Source: Isoetes taiwanensis
Lineage: Eukaryota > Streptophyta > Lycopodiopsida > Isoetales > Isoetaceae
Direction of reading: 5' to 3'
Length of the DNA: 64,000 nt
Assembly (NCBI GenBank): GCA_021234155.1
Contig: JAJEKV010000059.1
Location: 7,353,172-7,417,171 of the forward strand
Part shown: piece by piece, positions 12,403-23,100 of the stretch
How the letters are laid out: each line of letters opens with the position of its first letter
Numbering within the stretch: position 1 is the first letter of the stretch
Notes under the pieces: generated by a model
What the model was told of the DNA's origin: nothing
What the model saw: only the letters and a program-made list of their open reading frames with translations
The model's database searches: none
Made by a program: the position numbers and the translations under genes

Positions 12403-13445
12403 TTACACTTTGCAAGCCCACCTGCATAGTTTGGCTTTTTGTGGCTTCTTTGCAAAGAGTAGGGGCAGTGGATTTTGCTTCATGTACACTTGAGTCTTGC
12501 TACTTTGGATTAGGTGTCTCTGTTTGTCAAATAAATACATCAAAGCTGCTGCACTCTTCTCAAGCCTAGCATACCTCATTTTAGTATCAGACCATATTTT
12601 GCTGGAAAAGGTTACAATGTTATCCCCCTGCATTAAGGCAAGGCCTATAGCCTTTTTTGTTACACTCAGGTAGGCTTGGAAGGGCTCAGACATGTTTGGT
12701 GGCTTAAACAAGGTTGATTTGCAAATGGCCTCAATGATTGCCTCAAAGGAAGCTTGGCATGCTTCTGTCCATTCTACAGGTATGAACTTGTTTTCTTTTT
12801 TTGAGAACTTCTTTCCTTTGGTCAAGTTTGTAATGGGATGAACTGTGTGAGAGAAATGTGGCACATACATCCTTAAGAAGCTTGTCATGCCTAGAAAGCT
12901 CAACTTGTTTGATAGTCTTGGGTGGTGCTAAGTTTCTAAGAGCTTGGATCTTACTTTCTGCCACCTGAATCCCTTGATCTGAGACCTCATGTCCAAGCAG
13001 ATCCCCTTTTGAGCAAAAGAAGATGCATTTCCTTGGGTTTAAACTCACTCCTCCTTTCCTGCACAAAGAACAGAGTTGTGTGAGATAAGTCATGTGATCT
13101 TCTAGCTTGGTATTGACAAAAAGATCATCCAGATAAACTCTGAACAAATTAGGAGCCTTATCCTTGAAAATGGTGTCCATTGCTCTTTGAAATGTGCCAG
13201 ATTCCTTTGATACTAATCTGGTTAAAACCCGAGAAGCCATCCAAAAATGAATAAACCTCCTTTCCTGCAACTGCCTGCAACACTTCCTCAAGAAAAGGCA
13301 GAGGATAGCAGTCCTTTATTGTTGCCTTGTTCAAATCCCTGTAATCAATGCATATCCTAATGGTTTTGTTTTTCTTTTCAACAGGTACAATGCAAGACAG
13401 CCAGTCAGGGTTAATTATTTCCTTTATGACTCCAGCATCTTTCAT
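12403..13445 (-). pseudogene. Ty3/gypsy reverse transcriptase and RNase H of element 1, deleted and frameshifted
   Basis: Three overlapping minus-strand frames cover RT. The finger-palm part reads IRICIDYRDLNKATIKD and SFLDGFSGFNQI; the catalytic box is VYLDDLF; the thumb-side part reads SLNPRKCIFF and LGHEVSDQGIQV. Between GFSGFNQI and TFQRAMDTIF the usual 25-30 residues of the palm (the stretch with the PFGL box) are missing, so this RT cannot be active. The RNase H/connection part (FSSKIWSDTKMRYARLEKSA) follows in another frame. The enzyme normally copies the element RNA into cDNA in cytoplasmic particles. Frame breaks lie near 12900 and 13200. Confidence 0.88.
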
Positions 13446-13698
13446 TTTGAAGAGTTCTTACCTAATAAGATCTAACAAAGAACTGTTAATTCTTCTAAGT
13501 TTTTGCACAACTGGTTTTGATTTTTCTTTTATCTTAATCTCAAACTCACAAACACTCTTATCAACTCCTAACAGTTCCTTATACTTACAAATGCTTCCCT
13601 CTCCTCTTCTTTGAACATGTCTCCTACATATAAAACCCTATCTTCATTGTTTTTTCTTACCTTGACTTCCCTTACCTCCTTTTCAGAGCTTGCATTGA

Positions 13699-14985
13699 TT
13701 ACCAAGATTGGATAGAGTTGTTCTCCTCATCCTCCAGATCTTCCTCCTTGATGGCTCCCTTAGCCAGATGCTCCATAAGTACATCTCTGCATAGGGAATC
13801 TGCCTCAGAGTTAAGCTCTCTAGGTATGTGCTGCAATTCCCAGGTTGTGAACTTTGCTAGTGCCTCCAATGCTTGATCTTTGAGCTTTACCATTTCTTCA
13901 TGTTTTGCCTGATACTGCCCTTCAATCTGCCTGCCTATGAGTTGTGAATCTCCAAAGATAACAAGGTTAGTGACACCCAAATGGTTAGCTTCTTGAAGAC
14001 CTGCAATTAGTGCCTTATATTCTGCCATATTTGAAGTTAGGTTCTGATAGATCCTCCCTACTTTGGCTAGCAACCTGTTGTCTTTGTCCTTTATGATTGC
14101 AGCAGATGAAGCAATGCTTAGCCTTTTTGATACACCCCCATCAAACCACATGTAAGCACTCATTTCCTTTGGCATACCTTTGTGCACCTCCAAGGGCAGA
14201 TTTTCTTTTACAAGATTTACTTGTAGGTTATAAGGTGCATCTCCTCCTCTAGTCTCAATAAAATATTCTCCAATTTGCCTGGGAATTAACATTTCCTCTT
14301 GAATGAAGTGGTAAGACTCATACTCACCTAGTTTGTTGAAAAGTGTCCTCCTGCCATCCGAGATGGTGCATTCTCCTTTTGACCAAACTGGCCTTGCATC
14401 CACAGTTGATAGCCATCTTCTTCCTAATAATAAGTCATAAATTTCTGACCTTTCATTAGCTCCCTCAAATGCTACCACAACAAAATTAGCAGCTACCTTG
14501 ATTCCTTCAATATCAATTGCTACATCACTCACCATGCCTACAGGATTGATTCTTGAATTGGAGAAAGATTTTAGGATCATAGGGGCCTTTTTGTCCACCT
14601 CCAACCCACTTAGTTTCATAATATGATGTGGCATGACATTCAAAGGTGATCCCCCATCTAATAATACCTTGTTTAGGGTCTGATTACCAACTCTTGCTGT
14701 GCAGGTGAAGGCACCAGGATCATGCTCCTCTTGTCTTAGCATTTGCTCAGCTATATAGTTAGTAAAAACCACTTGCTCTTCTCTGGTGAGGTTTACCTGC
14801 TCTTCTTTAGACATATCTACAACCTTTTCTCTATAAGAAGGAGCAATTCTTAGCAAAGTCAACAGATCTACACTAACCTTGGCATTCTTGAGCAGATATT
14901 CAAACTCATCACTATCTTTTTTTAGAAATTTTTGATGAGGAGGGGGAGGTACAACCTGATTATCAATTTGCTTTTGTTTCTGCAC
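13699..14985 (-). CDS. Aspartic protease plus additional RNase H domain of element 1
   Basis: A 428-residue frame. Residues about 95-200 form a retropepsin-like protease whose active-site loop reads LLDGGSPLNVMPHH (D110; DGG in place of the usual DTG/DSG), with the later LLLGRRWL strand. Residues about 275-405 form a complete RNase H fold with the D-E-D-D set: D282 (MWFDGGVS), E322 (NMAEYKAL), D346 (VIFGDSQLI) and D396 (NSEADSL). This second RNase H is of the type plants use for an extra domain in some Ty3/gypsy lineages. It sits between protease and RT, and the normal RNase H remains after RT. In the well-known Tat/Ogre group the extra domain lies after RT-RNase H, so this order is unusual. 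The frame is intact. Confidence 0.88.
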   Translation of the reverse strand: MQKQKQIDNQVVPPPPHQKFLKKDSDEFEYLLKNAKVSVDLLTLLRIAPSYREKVVDMSKEEQVNLTREEQVVFTNYIAEQMLRQEEHDPGAFTCTARVGNQTLNKVLLDGGSPLNVMPHHIMKLSGLEVDKKAPMILKSFSNSRINPVGMVSDVAIDIEGIKVAANFVVVAFEGANERSEIYDLLLGRRWLSTVDARPVWSKGECTISDGRRTLFNKLGEYESYHFIQEEMLIPRQIGEYFIETRGGDAPYNLQVNLVKENLPLEVHKGMPKEMSAYMWFDGGVSKRLSIASSAAIIKDKDNRLLAKVGRIYQNLTSNMAEYKALIAGLQEANHLGVTNLVIFGDSQLIGRQIEGQYQAKHEEMVKLKDQALEALAKFTTWELQHIPRELNSEADSLCRDVLMEHLAKGAIKEEDLEDEENNSIQSW

Positions 14986-15029
14986 TTCTGGTCCATGAGA
15001 TTCAAATTCTGCTTCTTTGCCTTTGGCAT

Positions 15030-15734
15030 TTAGGGCCGGGCTCCCCTTGTGTGCACAGCCATGATCTCCTCTTCTCTTTGAAATTTTTCAACTTCATGGT
15101 GCAGTGAGTTGCTTTTCTTCCTGCAAGTACCTGATAGAGGCACTAGGCTCTGGTCTTGGGAAACACCTTTCATCCTGCAAAAACTTAACAGATGCACTTG
15201 GCTCACTAGCCTTAGCATTTTCTTGCCTAGCAAAATACTCTTTGACACTGCATTTATCTTCATAGTGTCCTATAGCTTTGCAGAAAGTACAAAGAGGGCA
15301 TTCCTTACCATAATGCCCTTTCTTACCACATTTTAGGCATGTCTTATACCAGCAATAATCTGAAGAATGGGTATTTCTGGTGCAGTGAGCACAGGCTGGG
15401 TAAACTCTCCTTTCTGGTTGGTTGGCCTTCATTTCCATGAGTTGTTTGGTGACCTCAGCCAACTCAGTGACTTTGTTGAGATCTGCTCTCATGTCTGACT
15501 CAGAACAGTTTGCATCATCAGTCTTAGTTTTTTTCTTCTCCTTTTGAATGGCATAAACAGGTACAGGGGCAAATCCCATGTACTCTTGATCATAATCAGG
15601 AAAAAAGGGTCATTTGAAGCTTGTAGGTCATCAGGGATGTAGGCTAACATTTCAGAGGCTTCAATGGATCTTGTAAAAGCTTTATGTATCGTGTCAAAAC
15701 CTTTTTGTCTCTGCAGCTTCAAACAAAGTTGCGT
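15030..15734 (-). pseudogene. Gag C-terminal half of element 1 with CCHC zinc knuckles
   Basis: Two overlapping minus-strand frames (15749-15489 and 15579-15094) encode the nucleocapsid end of Gag. CCHC knuckles are CLKCGKKGHYGKEC and CTFCKAIGHYEDKC, preceded by a less regular CAHCTRNTHSSDYC. These bind the element RNA during particle assembly. A frameshift lies near 15540. The upstream half of Gag is at 24158-24589, on the far side of the nested element that begins at 15735. Confidence 0.85.
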
Positions 15735-15800
15735 ATTAAACCGGAGCAAATCATTGAAACGAGAGCAAAAGGAATATTCCTCAAAGATTCCCTTTTTTTT
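15735..15800 (+). repeat. left terminal inverted repeat of the 8.4-kb element
   Basis: It starts ATTAAACCGGAG and includes AAAGATTCCCTTTT. The complementary right end lies at 24060-24110. Similarity is interrupted, as in an old or sub-structured TIR. Confidence 0.65.
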
Positions 15801-16965
15801 TTACAAAAGGGGGTAAAACGAGGTTAGAAAAAAAAAAGATGCATGAAATTCTATTTTGACCCCCAAATGACTAATTTTTTTTTGCAACGAAAAGAATTGA
15901 CTTTTTAAAGTGTCACTTTTCTTAGCAAATAGAATGTTCTTAAAGTATGTTTTAAGAGAGAAACTCTAATTTCAGGAGGATAAAATATTTAACAAAAAAT
16001 TGAAGTAAGTCTCAGAATCGAAATCGTAGTATTCTCAAAATTTGAAGATAGAATCTTCATATTCACATGCAAAATTGATCTTTTCTAAGACTTCGGTTAT
16101 GTGCAAAAGTGTGAGGAGTGATGAGAGAGGGATCGGGGCGTCTTCATATTCATTTATGCCATCGTCATCACCTTCACTTCTTTCATTTGTCATCCGAGGA
16201 AGTGCTTGAGTTATCTTCCTCATCACTATCAACGAGATGGTGAAGCATTGTCACCACCTTCTTCATCATCTTCTTCTTAATTACAAGCTTTTTTAAGCAA
16301 ATTGATAGTCTCAAGCGTAGAGCGATTGTCGATTTCAATTTAAAATCATAGCACAAAATAGTCACGTCGTTAAGGTTCAGTTTTCGTCCCTACAACCCAC
16401 CTTCTTGGACTTTCTCCTTTTCCTTGGCTTCTTATTTCTAACTCATATCTACCTTCAAAAGCATTTTTCGAAGCGTGTTGCAAGCCAATGAATCTTGAGT
16501 TTAGTGACTAAGCCTTCCTCCTTGACTGTGTCAAGCACTTTTGCTATCCGTAGCGATCGACCTTTGTCATCCTCCTCGGTCCGAAGAGCAATTAGCATAA
16601 CTTTGGTAATTTCGTGATATTACCTTGAGGCTCATTCTGCGTCTTGTGCGAGGTACATGACTTCGGTCCTCCTCGTCTTCTCTTTCAAGCAGGTGCAAAT
16701 GTAGCTTTGCTTGGACCTGCTTTGTCTTTGGGGTTGATGGAAGGTGTTAGGCCATTGAAATGGTTCTTGCAACTGTCTTAGAGCTATATTTTGTACAACA
16801 ATTTTCTGTTCGAGAAAGAAATTACTCCACCACATCCGATCTTCTTCTAAGAAGTACTTAAAGCCTGAGGAAATTCCATTTTCATGGCTTTTAAGGATGA
16901 CTCTGGGGTACTTTTCTTCTGCTTGGACTCCTTAGGATTTTTGAGAGGAAGTTGTTCAGCACGTT
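15801..16965 (-). other. decayed 3' part of the transposase region
   Basis: Short minus-strand frames are acid-rich (DSDEEDNSSTSSDDK; GDDDGINEYEDAP), with stops between them. They probably derive from the C-terminal part or 3' flank of the transposase gene read at 16966-18560. Nothing else is recognised. Confidence 0.35.
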
Positions 16966-18560
16966 CTATATGAAGGAAGTGTCTGGAATATATTTAAGGA
17001 AGCGTAATTCCTCTGGTGGACTCCAGTCCTTAGTTGTGGTATACATCTTCCCCTGTAAGAAGCTTTGGCCATCCTTCAAGTAGAACTTGATATGATGCTG
17101 AAAGGTGAGATCATTCAACTTGTTCACAGCTTGTTCTCTGTTTGAACATTGAGAGAAAACAAACTCTCTAAAATCAGCAGTCTCTTTAAGAAGATCGACC
17201 ACTGGAGTAGGAGTGTAAGAATCTTCAATAATTCGAACTAAAGAAGGAAGACAGAAAGCCTTGTTCCTTCTAAGGCTTACGAGAAAAATCTTTGAACATT
17301 TGGTCAATCCGATCATGAGTGTGGCCTACAAGTAAGAAACCGAGCTTCACTTTTCTAAAGATCCCTAGCTCCACTAACATGGCACAAGACATAAAGAGTG
17401 TTTGATTCTTGTTCTCCCTTGTAGTATTGTCAAGTTGCGAGATAAAGCACCGGTGGTAATTGCTCTTGCCTCATACTGGGACCTTGTTAAGAATTGTAAT
17501 TGTGAGGTTCGGGTCACCATGCAAGTTTGGATACGTCAAAAAATACTTTGCACTTTAGAGTTCCTTTGAAGACCATAGCTCCTACAAGGTGGATCTTAAC
17601 AAAACATTCCTACGGCACATCTTTAGGAATGTTCAAGAAATGTGGTAGAGGTGTTTTTTTTTTGGTCCATTCCATCAATCACAAATGCAGACATGTATTG
17701 CGATTGGACGTTCAAGAACTTTTTTCTATGCTTGGCAAGCTTTCTTCTCTCTGGCGCTTGTTGTTCACGATGTCGGCAAGGTTACATTTGCACAATATCA
17801 TGTAGAAGAAATCAGGTCAAAACATTTTCTCTCGAAACAAGTGAGAGATTGGAGAACATGAGCTTACTTTCTTTCGACCTCTGTCTTTGCGGTTTTTCGT
17901 TGACTCTTTAATTCTCGCACACCTCGAGCAAACGGTCATTCTATATTTTCTAGGAATTTTCACAAGACCAAATTCACTTTTCCACGGTCTGGTGAAGTGT
18001 GAGTAAGAGATGTCTTGAAGGAGTGCAAGTCTCTTTGTACTCATTAAAAATATCTTTTTGGTGATGTTATCGGTTAAATGATACATGTTCTTTGTTAGGT
18101 AGCTTCTCACATGTTTCTCTAAAATATTTCTCCATCCATGACACACAGTGAAGGGCATGCATAGTTACAACTCTTCTTGGTCCACAATGATCATCGATTC
18201 TTTGGATTTTTGTCCGGTCTTTTGTGTATTCTAGACATTCGGTGGACCCTAAGCGGTGGACAACCATAAAGCATTTTCGCAAACTTCTTGGCCGGTTAAT
18301 GTAGTGCAAGAAGGTGTTGCGGTCTGGTCTTACATGATAAGCTAAGTAGGCATTGCAGTGCGCCAATGTCATGGAACCGTAGTTGTCTCTCTAATCGCCG
18401 TAATTTAGCCATATTAAATCTGTTGATGCAACCCAATGAGCAGCATTTAGTTCTCAAAAGTCTCCTCATTTTGTGTTCATCCATAAGATTTCTTCTTCTT
18501 GAGAGGAGCACGCCCTCAAACCAAAATCCACCTTGAATTTCTTTGAAGATTGGCTTGAGA
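16966..18560 (-). pseudogene. DUF7869-type transposase-like protein, frameshifted
   Basis: Minus-strand frames joined across several breaks show a consistent protein. An early part has SWMEKYFRETCEKLP. Then comes SYSHFTRPWKSEFGLVKIP followed by a CSRCARIKES zinc-like pair. After decayed sequence come QLDNTTRENKN (17405-17437) and KLGFLLVGHTHDRIDQMF (VGHTHDRIDQMF at 17294-17329), then AFCLPSLVRIIEDSY. The DN...N and GHTHxxID motifs are the hallmark of the DUF7869 family, found in many eukaryotic repeat elements and thought to have an RNase H-like core; that link is family knowledge recalled, not searched. It is divergent to the methyltransferase gene and shares a promoter interval with it. An alternative reading is a captured host relative, but multiple family blocks inside one TIR element favour the element's own transposase. 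Confidence 0.65.
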
Positions 18561-19490
18561 ACATGTAATCTCTTTGTTCCTCGTTGGTGTCTTCATCTTC
18601 CTAAGTGGTGTGCTTGTAGATGAAACTTTTACTCTGGGGTGACTTCCTAAAGGATGGTCCTAAGTGGTGTTCTTGTGAAAAGAGGCAAAATCTCCTTTAG
18701 ACCGAATTCTGCAAATCCATGTGAAGTTGTTGTGTGAATAGGCATCTTTGGGCGTCGTCCTCATTTGTTAAAGGATGGTGATGGCCCATAAGAGGTTGTC
18801 ACATTTTGGCATAAGGGATGTTGTTCTTGTACCATCTTGAAAAGGAGTTCTTGCAAACATCTCCTTTAGAGTTGGTCTGAATTACAGTAGTATCAAATCC
18901 ATGTGTCACAACCGTTGTTGTGTGAAGAGGAGTGCATCTTTGGGCGTCGTCCTCATTTGTAGTGAAGTCATATTTTTGAAGGTGAGAGAAATTGAAATAG
19001 TCATAACCTCATCTTCTTTACATCTTTGTGTTCCTTGTATGTTTGGATGAAGGGGGCTTGTATGGAAATTTTGGATGAATAAGCAACAAAATGGGGGGGT
19101 AGCTTGTTCTTGAACACCCGTTGTTGTGGAGCTTCGTAGGTGGTCCGGGGATGGAACAAAGGGTGGTGGCAACATGCTCGGCCCGGTGGTGATTCTTTGG
19201 AAGGAGATGCCGGTGGCCGCTCTGAGGACTTGGTGGCCGGTTGGAAGGGTGGTGGAAGTCTGTTACGTCTTTGGACTCGGTGTGTCTTCGAAAGCAACAA
19301 CGATGAAGCAGAGGTAAGAGTCGGAGAATGCCGGTCTTCACTAGAAATGACGTTGTTCCCAAGCGTGTCCCGTGAACCGGCGAGCTTGAGACAACAAAAG
19401 ATGGTGGAAGCTTGTTCACGAAGCGGTTCGTCATCTTAACAACTGCAAAATAGTAAAGAGATTTGAGAAACTTTCTATAATGCAGAGCTT
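18561..19490 (-). other. upstream transposase region with internal direct repeat
   Basis: A roughly 115-bp block recurs near 18660-18775 and 18840-18965; both copies end GGGCGTCGTCCTCATTTGT. A minus-strand frame of 168 codons (19524-19018), proline- and histidine-rich, may be the N-terminal part of the transposase. It matches no family I know. Confidence 0.4.
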
Positions 19491-20140
19491 TTCTTATTCC
19501 CGAATACATGCCCACATAGTACAAGTAGAAGTTCCAGTACTAATCAAGTGAAAGTCAAAACAAAAGCTATTCTGGAATACACAAGAGTAGGATAGTAAAG
19601 CTAAACGTATTCCGCTTCACATAGAAAAAGAGAAAGACGAAAATGATACCTTTAAAAGGAAATTTCGGCGCCTTCGGTTATGTATTCGGTCACCGAGCTT
19701 TCGAGTCGCCAGCGCCAGCGCCTTCGATTATAATATTCAGAGACTGTATTCCGATTCACATAGAGAGAACATGGACAGGTCAGTAAGAAAGTACAACGTA
19801 CAATCATTTGCATGTCTGTTTCTTATTCCCGAATACACTTTGGCCTTTCACTCGAAGGCGAAAGTGTATTCCGGAATACACTTTCGCTTTCACTCGAAGG
19901 CGAAAGTGTATTCCGGAATACACTTTTGGACTCGAAGGCAAAAGTGTATTCCGGAATACACTTTCGTGTTTTTAGGTTTTAAGAGATTACTTTTCCATGT
20001 GTTTTTTAGTTATTTTAGGCGTTTTTCCTGCCTTTAAAGCTTGTTTAGACCTGTTTCTTTGTCAAGATTGCAGTGCTTTTTTGGCATTTTTGTCCTCTTT
20101 TTGCCCTCTTTTTTCCCTTTTTGCAAGACATTTTGTATTC
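19490..20140. promoter_or_regulatory. divergent promoter interval with palindrome cluster
   Basis: This lies between the minus-strand transposase relic and the plus-strand methyltransferase gene. It contains three perfect copies of GTGTATTCCGGAATACAC (19864-19881, 19906-19923, 19944-19961). The first extends to a perfect 30-bp palindrome (19858-19887). Degenerate copies occur near 19495, 19570, 19606, 19748, 19823 and 20132. Spacers between the perfect copies are themselves inverted repeats (CTTTCG...CGAAAG). The position suggests operator-like sites for a protein acting on both genes; this is inference. Confidence 0.7.
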
Positions 20141-21918
20141 TAGAATAGTTTTTGGCCACTGTTTTCTCTAACAAGGTCGTGTTTACAAACAATTTGCACA
20201 GACAAGACAACAGCAAGAAACAACAGAAGAGGCCCCTTAAAATCCCACACAAACCGCACCCACAGAGAAGGCTTGAGGAGTCAGCTGCGCCTACTATCTA
20301 CAAAAACTTCCAAACTCAATGATTCTTTACAAGGGGTACTTCTGGAAAGTACAGCACCCTTACTTTCCTACACGTCTGTCGGAGCCTTGGAACCAAAAGG
20401 TACGATGACAGGGAATTTGTTTGCATGGGCACCATCCAGGCCGTGAGTGAAGTAGCTGGGGAGTCCGGTCAGGCAGGGAGACTGTCTTTTCAGACATCCC
20501 AAGGCTTTATTCATGTTGATGAATCCTACCTTAGAGTGGTGAAAGTAAATCCACATCCTCTTTACAAGTATGTTTCTCACTACCTGAACAAGAAGTCGCT
20601 CTGTTCCATCATTAACTACGTTCGAAGCACAACGAGCGAGGACTTCCCCTACAGCGAGTCAAAACAAGAGGAAGATATCCCAGAGAGCCCGAGCAGTGCA
20701 TCACCATCTGGGAGTCCATCAGAGTCCGAAGAAAGGCCACCGTCACCACCACCAAAGCGGCAAAGGCAAACCGTTGCCGCTAAAGAGCCTAAAAAAAAGC
20801 AAACGGCTTTGATTGCAACAGAAGATGCTCCTGAGGCACAAAAGAAGAAGAAGGGGAAAGGCAAAGCACCTGGTGTTGCTATCAAAGAAAAAAAAGTTGA
20901 TAAAACATCTGAAAAAATGGAGGAGATAAACCTGCACAAGTTTGTGCAAGGTGTCATTTATTTGCCAGTCACTTGTATGAAGCTTCCACCGAAAAATGAA
21001 GCTGGTGAAAGGCCACTTCAGGTTCACAAAATTTACACCGATCACTTGAGGAACTTGAAAGACAGAATAAGGAGCAATCCAAATGCTCATGTGGCCCCAA
21101 TAGTTGTCCTTGTTGATAGGGAGCAGTGCAAAACCCCCAGGACTATGACAGAGAAAACGCAGAGACCTACACTCACTACGTCTTGGGAGGCAATCACAGC
21201 TTCAAGGCAAGAAGGCAACTTTATAAAGAGAAGAAGAACCCGAGGTACCTCTCTCCGTCCCTCATTTGTCTCTTGTGGTCTTACCGATGAAGAAGCTTAA
21301 AAATCGTTGCCAACACCCACAATCGCGACAACGAATATAAACTAAAGATGAGCTTAAAATCGACAAGATCCGGTTCATGCATTGTGGAGTGCGTAATTTT
21401 CAAGGAAAAGTACGGTGAGGACCTGAAGAAGCCAACGTTTTCCTTGGAGCTTAAGGAGGCGTGTGCCATTGAATGCTGCCTGAAATATGACGAGGCCAAT
21501 AAAAGGCGATCTCGTATTGGCCCACGATAACCGGTTTCAATTAGCTTTTAGAGATGGCAAGGTAAGCACAAAACGTATTCGAGAATAACAAATCAACTAT
21601 CTCACGCGGAAATCTTTTTGAACAGATTTGGGAACTTGAGCGAGATATTTTCAATGTTCGAGCGAGGGGAGTTAAAGAGCAAGGGCAAGGAGACAGCCAA
21701 AAAAAAAAATCATCCGACGTGCCCAAAAAGAAATGACCATTACCGTCTGGCGAGAAATGCAGGGCTTCTCCGACACAGAGATTCTCGAGAGGCTTCTCCA
21801 AAAAGTTGTTGATAAGGAGTTTAGCCTAGAAGAAATGTCAAAGGAATTGCACAAGTAAGATCTCTGCCACAAACTTTACTCTTTAGACGTTAGAGTCCCA
21901 AAAACATCGGGGTAGATA

Positions 21919-22230
21919 GTGTATTCCAGAATACACATACCTTTCTTCACATGGGCACTGTGTATTCCGGAATACACAATGCTTTTCTAGAGACAAGCAA
22001 TGTGTATTCCGGAATACACATTGCCCATGTAAAGGAAGGCATGTGTATTCTGGAATACACATGTCCTCTTCTAAAAAAGTATTGTGTATTCCAGAATACA
22101 CATTGCTTCTCTTGTGTATTCCAGAATTACACATTGCTTCCTTCAGAGAAGCAATGTGTATTCCGGAATACACAATGCATTTTGTTTCGAGGTAGCATCA
22201 CCAAGTTAACGGTTTGTATTCGTAATACAT
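21919..22230. repeat. intronic array of 18-bp palindromes, about 41-bp period
   Basis: Seven copies of GTGTATTCCGGAATACAC or one-base variants start at 21919, 21960, 22002, 22043, 22084, 22114 and 22156. A degenerate eighth lies near 22213. Steps are 41, 42, 41, 41, 30 and 42 bp. Spacers are short, unlike each other except that several begin or end with GCAAT/ATTGC. All lie in intron 2 of the methyltransferase gene. Confidence 0.92.
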
Positions 22231-22969
22231 TTAGCTTGACTTTTATTTGTTTTTCTTCTACTTTGCCTTGTTTCTTACTTTTTAACTCATTGTTTCCTTA
22301 ACGTCTTGCAGCCAAAAGAATGTCATAACATGTCAATTTAACATGTTTGATGGAGCAGCTAAACGTAGAGACATGGAAAAGGTGCAAGGAACTCTACCCA
22401 ATAGCCACTTCTGACGAGCGCATTGTGCAATATGCACCAAATTTTGAGGGCTGGGTAAGTACTCTCAACATTCCTCGTCTTTGCACACACGATCTCCTTA
22501 CAGTTGTTGTTATGTTTTTCCTCAGAGCAAAAAGAAAAACAAAGACCTTCCCGAGGGATTTATGCATTTGGTTAGAACAGCACGGGAAGAGAGGTCGTTA
22601 GCTGAAAGAAGAACTGTTGAGCCAGAACCATCCGACTACGAGAGATTTTGCATGTTTGATCAAAACAATTTATATTCAATCATTCACGGTGATTGCACGA
22701 ACCTTGTCGGAACGGTTAAGCCACAGGACTTCACTTTGGTTATTGCTGATCTTCCCTACGGGTTTAAGCTTAAAGACAGCAGATACGACGACCAGCCCTT
22801 CAAATTTTCAGAGTTTAATGCTTTTATTGATGGAATCAAGCAGATCACAACGGCTAAACATTGGCGTTTAGTTACTTTCCATTCGAGCATGCGATACCGG
22901 CTTGGTAGAATCAGCTTTCAAAAACCACTTTGGTTCTCCAGTTCAGGCAGGATATGAAAACCTTGTCTG

Positions 22970-23100
22970 GTAAGTCTTATTCCAGAATACAGTTACTTTT
23001 CTCTTTGATTACGTAGTGTATTCCGGAATAGTATTTTCCTGTTTCTGGTTTTCGAAGTGTTTTCTTGTTTTTGCTAACATCACTTTAAATGTTTCACTAG
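22970..23100 (+). other. intron 4 of the methyltransferase gene with two more palindromes
   Basis: The intron runs from GTAAGTC to CACTAG. It holds TTATTCCAGAATAC near 22977-22990 and GTGTATTCCGGAATA at 23016-23030. Intron 1 (21562-21625) also holds GTATTCGAGAATAC-like sequence at 21575-21589, whereas intron 3 (22455-22525) has none. Confidence 0.8.

Noticed and set aside
20743-21090. Minus-strand frame of 115 codons
   Set aside because: It is the complement of the lysine/proline-rich linker of the ParB-like gene.
21919-22230. CRISPR array
   Set aside because: Repeats are perfect palindromes inside a GT-AG intron of a eukaryotic gene, spacers are partly complementary to each other, and no cas-like gene is present.
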